DNA of 64,000 nt from Trichuris trichiura (Eukaryota > Nematoda > Enoplea > Trichinellida > Trichuridae): NCBI GenBank assembly GCA_037903355.1, contig JBAJFE010000045.1, positions 248,001 to 312,000 of the forward strand, written 5' to 3'. How positions within the stretch are numbered: the first letter of the stretch is position 1; every line of letters begins with the position of its first letter. Positions 59,601 through 64,000 of the stretch are shown in pieces. The translations under genes were made by a program, and so were the position numbers. The notes under the pieces were generated by a model that was given only the letters and a program-made list of their open reading frames with translations, was not told the origin of the DNA and ran no database searches.

Positions 59601-61867
59601 CTTCTCTTATAAAATTTTCGTACAAGGGACCTTTACACGGATGTTTTAACTGGGCAAGGTATTACTGTATTGTTGTTTGAAATGCAGGTACGATTAATCC
59701 AAGTCTGCTTAGTAGCTTTTTGAATTTTTTCTTTAGCTCCCGGGTAATCTTACGGACCCGAAAGCACGGGCTGTTGTTTTTTTAGGCTGAAATCTTTAAG
59801 CAAACATACCATTATTGGCTGATTTTGCCACTAGGCGCTGAGTTGTCACGTAGAGAAAAGTTGTTCCGCCTAGCAGCGTTCTGCATACCCCGCATAGCTT
59901 GTTTAGCTTTACCTCGTGTTGTGTTACGTTTTTCTTTAGTTGCTCATGTGGTTTCAAGTTGTATTGAGCCTTGACTCTCTGCTTAGCCTACTCGCCTGTT
60001 ACGCAGCCAGGCTGCGCTTCAGGCTTTCCGTCGATTTCTTATGCTGATTATTTAAATATGCGCTCGACGTTGCCCGGCAATCGAACCTTCAAAAGATTCC
60101 TCTCATTTTCAAACCTTTTTCCCATATGTTAATTGAACCACGACTTTGTGTGACAGCCTGACACTGCGTTACAGCACCAATATCCGTTCTGTTTATTGGC
60201 AATGTTCAAAACTGATCAACCACAGCAGCTTTACTAAAGAGCAGCTTGAAGAATGGAATCATGTACGACTGTCAGCAATAGGGCAGTAGCGCTCCGCTAC
60301 CTCTGCACGTCCAGTAATGGATGCGTATAGCGACTTCACTATGCATTGGCTGTGCATCTGCCTTTATTTAAAGCGGTTCACGGATTGCAGCGTTTCAGGT
60401 AGCATTTCTTGTTAGATGCACTAATGCTAAATCCTACCTGGGCTCATCTGTCTGTCTTAGCAATGCTATGTGGACTGACCGTGAGGTTTCCAGAGCTTTT
60501 TATAATTTAGAAAGTTTAAGGAAAAAAGTAATTGATTAAAAGGTACAAACATGATTGAATAACTCATAAAAGCAGAAGGAGAGTTCAAATAGGAGACGAT
60601 CAGTTCCGAGGGAAGAAAACTAGTTAATGTGCTTGCACCGTTACGGAGTAAGAAGAAAGTTTAGACCATCCTAAGTGTGTTCGCTGAGAACGAGCACGAG
60701 CCGGTGAGCGGGACACTGTAAGATTAGGACTTTCCTTTATTCTTATCTCTTCTTGTCTTCCTTTTCGTTCTAAAAAAACTGTCTATTTAGGTATATATTG
60801 TCCTTCCATTTGGTTCTGCCCCACCCTATGTATCTTCATTATTTTTCTTACTTTCTAATCCTTTAAATGGTATTTTAACTCTTGTTCTGCTTTCATCAAC
60901 TTATTACGCTGCGTTTGTGCCTTTCCCAACCTCAGAGTCGCTTCAAATAGCTTTGCTCAGACAGACGGTGGCGCCCGGTTAGCATTAGTGCGTCTGTCAA
61001 AAATGCCTTCCGAAACTGCTGTATTTCAAAAATTTTTTAAGACAGATGTACGAGCACCATTATTAAGCTTTAGAGCACTGTTTACCTTCCGCGAAACTCT
61101 GATGGCGTAGTACCGGAAATAATGAGCTCATACAGTAGCAAAGTAGTAAAGTTGTTTGTGTTTATTGAGGTCTAAGCGCAAGTTTTGCAACCGACATTAA
61201 AGTCAATTGTTCAACATACAAACTGGTCAGAAGTTGCTAACCGGACGGTCGTACTTTTTTGGGAGGGGAATTGTTAGCTTCCCTTTTGTTGCGCTATTGT
61301 ACCGTTTCGGTTGCAACTCCTCAATTTACGAGGCGTTTCGAAACGCCTTGAACTGTTTTGCTTTTCTCCAAGTGCCAACCAGTTTGTGCTTTTTGCCTTT
61401 GCTTGCTAACTTTTCAATATAACAATTCTGCGCACTTAATTTGGCCCAAGAATAATTTGCACGCTGCAGACTCTTAGCTATTCCTTAAAGGAGTCGTCAA
61501 ACCTGCAGCGTCAAAGCGAAAAATGTATTCGACATGTTTCAAGTTGGTCGGGCTGGGCGCTGCGCAGTTTTTCGAAGGAAACTGTTCAAGCACTTTTTTG
61601 TCTGTATCAACCAAACTTGGCTGCGTAGATGAGCGTGCATGTTCTGCGCGTGATTATAAGTTTTATTTTAATAATCACTTGGTGAGCATGTAATTTCATT
61701 CACAGGTATTTGGCGGCAACAGCGTTCCCTTGTTCTCTTAGGGCAGTATGGCGCCCTTGCTTCAACATGCCTTACCGTACTTCTTTTTCAAAGTCTGCGT
61801 TCTTCTTGGTCGCCATAGCTTGACTACATAATTGACAGAAGGATTTTTTGTCGCCTGCGTCTTGCAG
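59601..61867. other. no gene seen; partial repeat core
   Basis: CGGACCCGAAAGC at about 59753-59765 repeats part of the core seen at 2106-2150 and 47241-47280, without the CTGATGA. Nothing else recognised. Confidence 0.35.
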
Positions 61868-62017
61868 CCGCTGCTTCTTCACTTTTCGACAATGTAACCA
61901 TTGCTATTTTCATCTTCGTGCTGCTTTTAACAACTGTTTCAGTGATTATCCACAAACGAAACTCCCGGCTTGCCATCAGTCTTGCATACGGACGAATCGG
62001 TGATTATCTTCGCAATG
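61868..62017 (+). CDS. candidate exon encoding a membrane segment
   Basis: 150 bases between the acceptor TCTTGCAG and the donor GTAAGC, phase 1 on both sides. The frame reads AASSLFDNVTIAIFIFVLLL, TTVSVII, then the basic stop-transfer HKRNSR and ISLAYGRIGDYLRN. This is a convincing single-pass membrane segment with a short cytoplasmic start. A phase-compatible final exon could start at 62999 (acceptor TTCAG) and end at TAA 63019-63021. Alternatively the longer open stretch at about 63001-63165 (ESKSSAELLWLESWLS...) is used in another phase. Family unknown. Confidence 0.35.
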
Positions 62018-64000
62018 GTAAGCTTTGCGGATTGATATAAGAGGTTCCAGCAGCGAGCAATCAATGTCAGTACTTAGAGGTTACGTAAAAATCGAGGTAG
62101 GCCGTTTTCGATTACGCCGTTTCGAGCTCGACCTACCAAAGGGAGATTGCCGGAGGGATTTGGTGGCAATGAATGAACTTCCATAAGGTCAGAAAAGGTT
62201 GATCGCCGTTTGCTTCCTGTCGAAGAAGCGGAAGGAAGCGAAAAACTTGTATTATTCTAAAATTCTTTTTTTGGCGGGTTTTGGGCTAAGGCGATTTCCG
62301 TGACATGAGGCGAATGCATTAGATTGGGTAAAGGCTTATAGTTTGCGTTCGCCTACGCTTTATTCAGCTTTCCAAAAGTACGAATTGGAGTTCATGGTAG
62401 AAGTTCCCCAATCATAAAGATAGTTCACATTTGCAAGGAGGGAAGTCCTGCTCGTTAGTTCATTGCATTTTGAAGCTTTCTGCGCGCACGGACTTTTAAG
62501 CTAACTAACACAATAGCTAAATAAATGTGTGTGTATATGCTTATTTATTTATTACTCTTGGTAAATTAAAAGTTTTGAGAACGCCTAGAGAAGTTTAACT
62601 TTTCCCGATTTACCTTGGGGGACTCCGCGTCTCAGCTTTCGTTTTACTAAACGCTAGTAGGTCGCTGTCCATGATTTCGTCCGACTGTTATTTTCCTCAA
62701 CCTCTGCAAGCAAGATTATAGACAATCATTCCGTAGCGACAAGAAACCGTTTTCTCTTACCAGTCGCCTCGGTGACGGAATCTAACTTAGCTTCGGAAGC
62801 ATCGTGAAACCAGTGCTCAGGTTTCGGCGTTTCAGGGATGAACGTTCCTGATTGCTTTATTCCACGATGTTCTGTGTACGCTTTATGCTGGGGCCATAAG
62901 CAGTATCTTTAGCATTTTGGCATATTTTTATTCGTAAGTCTATGTTTCCGTCAAAACGTTCTCCTTGATGATAATCTTTTCAATAAGTTTTGGTTCAGCA
63001 GACGCGCACAGTGGAATCTAAGTCATCGGCTGAGCTGCTATGGTTAGAAAGCTGGCTGAGTGCTTATTTTGGCAATGCGGTACAACTGTCGAGTCAAAGT
63101 CAAACGTCTGACAGGATTTTCGATCGTTCGCGGCAAGTAGTAACGGCTGAGTCTTTGGCAGTTTGAATGCCCACTATCGCCCTCCATTTTGACCAGACGT
63201 CTGTCATACTGTCTGCTCTCATTGTAAAGGCGTGTCTACGCTTTGTCCGACGGGTTTATTCGCTTCTAAAGACTGCAGCGTTCCATTGCAAATGGTCCCT
63301 TGGGCTCCTTTGCGACCAAAAGTGGCGCTCATCTCCGTCCAGCTTACTTTGCCTAGTAATTACTGATAATCAATTGCCGACCAAATCAGCTTTATCGAGT
63401 CACCCTCTACTCCATGTCCCTTCAGATCGACCCATTTTTGCTCAGAAATATTTCCATGGAGACTTCAGTTACTTCGGAATAAAGTCCTTTTGGTATTGCC
63501 AGCCAATGCAGCTTCTTTGTAACCATTATGCAAAGGGGTCAAAGAACGTCTGTCAAAGCAAACCATAGTTCAGCAATGTTCTCTACTCACTGATTTGCGC
63601 TAAAGTATTGGTCGGTGTTGCTGTTGCAGTTATCGATAGGTAAGACTCATAAGAGCTCTTTTGGAGAGGCTTTCGATTGTACGAACGCGTTGGCCTAAGC
63701 TCTCTCTAAAGGCTGCACCAGGCCAGAAGAACTCCGAAAAAACATTAATTTCTTGTTTTACAAAAATTCAGTTAGTAGTCGGTTTACTGTCCTGGCCTAT
63801 GCCTGACCAGCTAGGCAATTTCTTCATTTTTGCTATACTCTACAGCGGCTGGAGAAAGAGCGAAAGCCAGTGGCCATAGTCACGCAGTACGCTTAAGCTG
63901 TGTGATGAGTGAGCTATGTTGAATTCTATAAAATTCCTTTGATAGTCAATTAAGTGGGCTTCTAAATGAAGAGAGGAAACAAGATTACGCAACGTGGAGT
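62018..64000. other. no further gene recognised
   Basis: Apart from the possible terminal exon near 63000-63165, I see only short unsupported frames, including 63167-63568 on the plus strand. Confidence 0.35.

Overview
This is eukaryotic, most likely invertebrate metazoan, nuclear DNA. The evidence is spliced genes with GT/AG introns, TATA boxes and AATAAA signals, clear animal orthologues (a TMEM98-type membrane protein and phosphoseryl-tRNA(Sec) kinase, PSTK), and a heavy load of mariner, Tigger/pogo, hAT and Penelope-like remnants. I cannot fix the phylum. The presence of PSTK implies a selenocysteine pathway.

Layout. 1-3194 is the truncated right part of a 3.85 kb Tigger-type element whose complete second copy lies at 33708-37554. 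4571-4964 holds the last exons of an unrecognised plus-strand gene. 6.2-7.2 kb is a decayed 135-bp tandem repeat, and 10.0-10.8 kb carries a duplicated ~240-bp segment. From 12.6 to 40.9 kb there is a dispersed cluster of four copies of a small secreted cysteine-rich peptide family: a start-less copy at 12.6 kb, a broken copy at 15.9/21.5 kb, and intact copies at 26.65-28.06 and 39.55-40.5 kb. Each copy has a TATA box 44-47 bp before its start and a signal-peptide exon. The three well-preserved copies have a second exon with an identical six-cysteine spacing, C-x4-C-x9-C-x8-C-x9-C-x3-C.

The most interesting structure is at 14.26-21.66 kb. Two 1180-bp Tigger copies (14569-15748 and 19163-20342) lie in opposite orientation. 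The DNA between them is inverted. Flipping it back reunites a split hAT element (both halves, its target-site duplication and its empty site agree) and also puts the signal-peptide exon of one peptide gene back in line with its cysteine exon. So either a transposon-mediated inversion broke this gene, or the assembly is misoriented between identical inverted repeats.

28.5-37.8 kb is a transposon nest: one old mariner transposase relic cut into three pieces by a 4445-bp hAT element (29032-33476, target duplication GTCTATGG) and the 3847-bp Tigger element (33708-37554, target TA). The Tigger element itself carries a hAT-derived MITE.

42.9-53 kb holds two ordinary conserved genes on the plus strand, TMEM98 (two exons) and PSTK (six exons, all phases resolved). 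54.6-64 kb has a 205-bp foldback, a GC/CpG-rich block (56.7-59.6 kb) with open frames on both strands, and weak exon candidates for one membrane protein. I identified no tRNA, rRNA or CRISPR.
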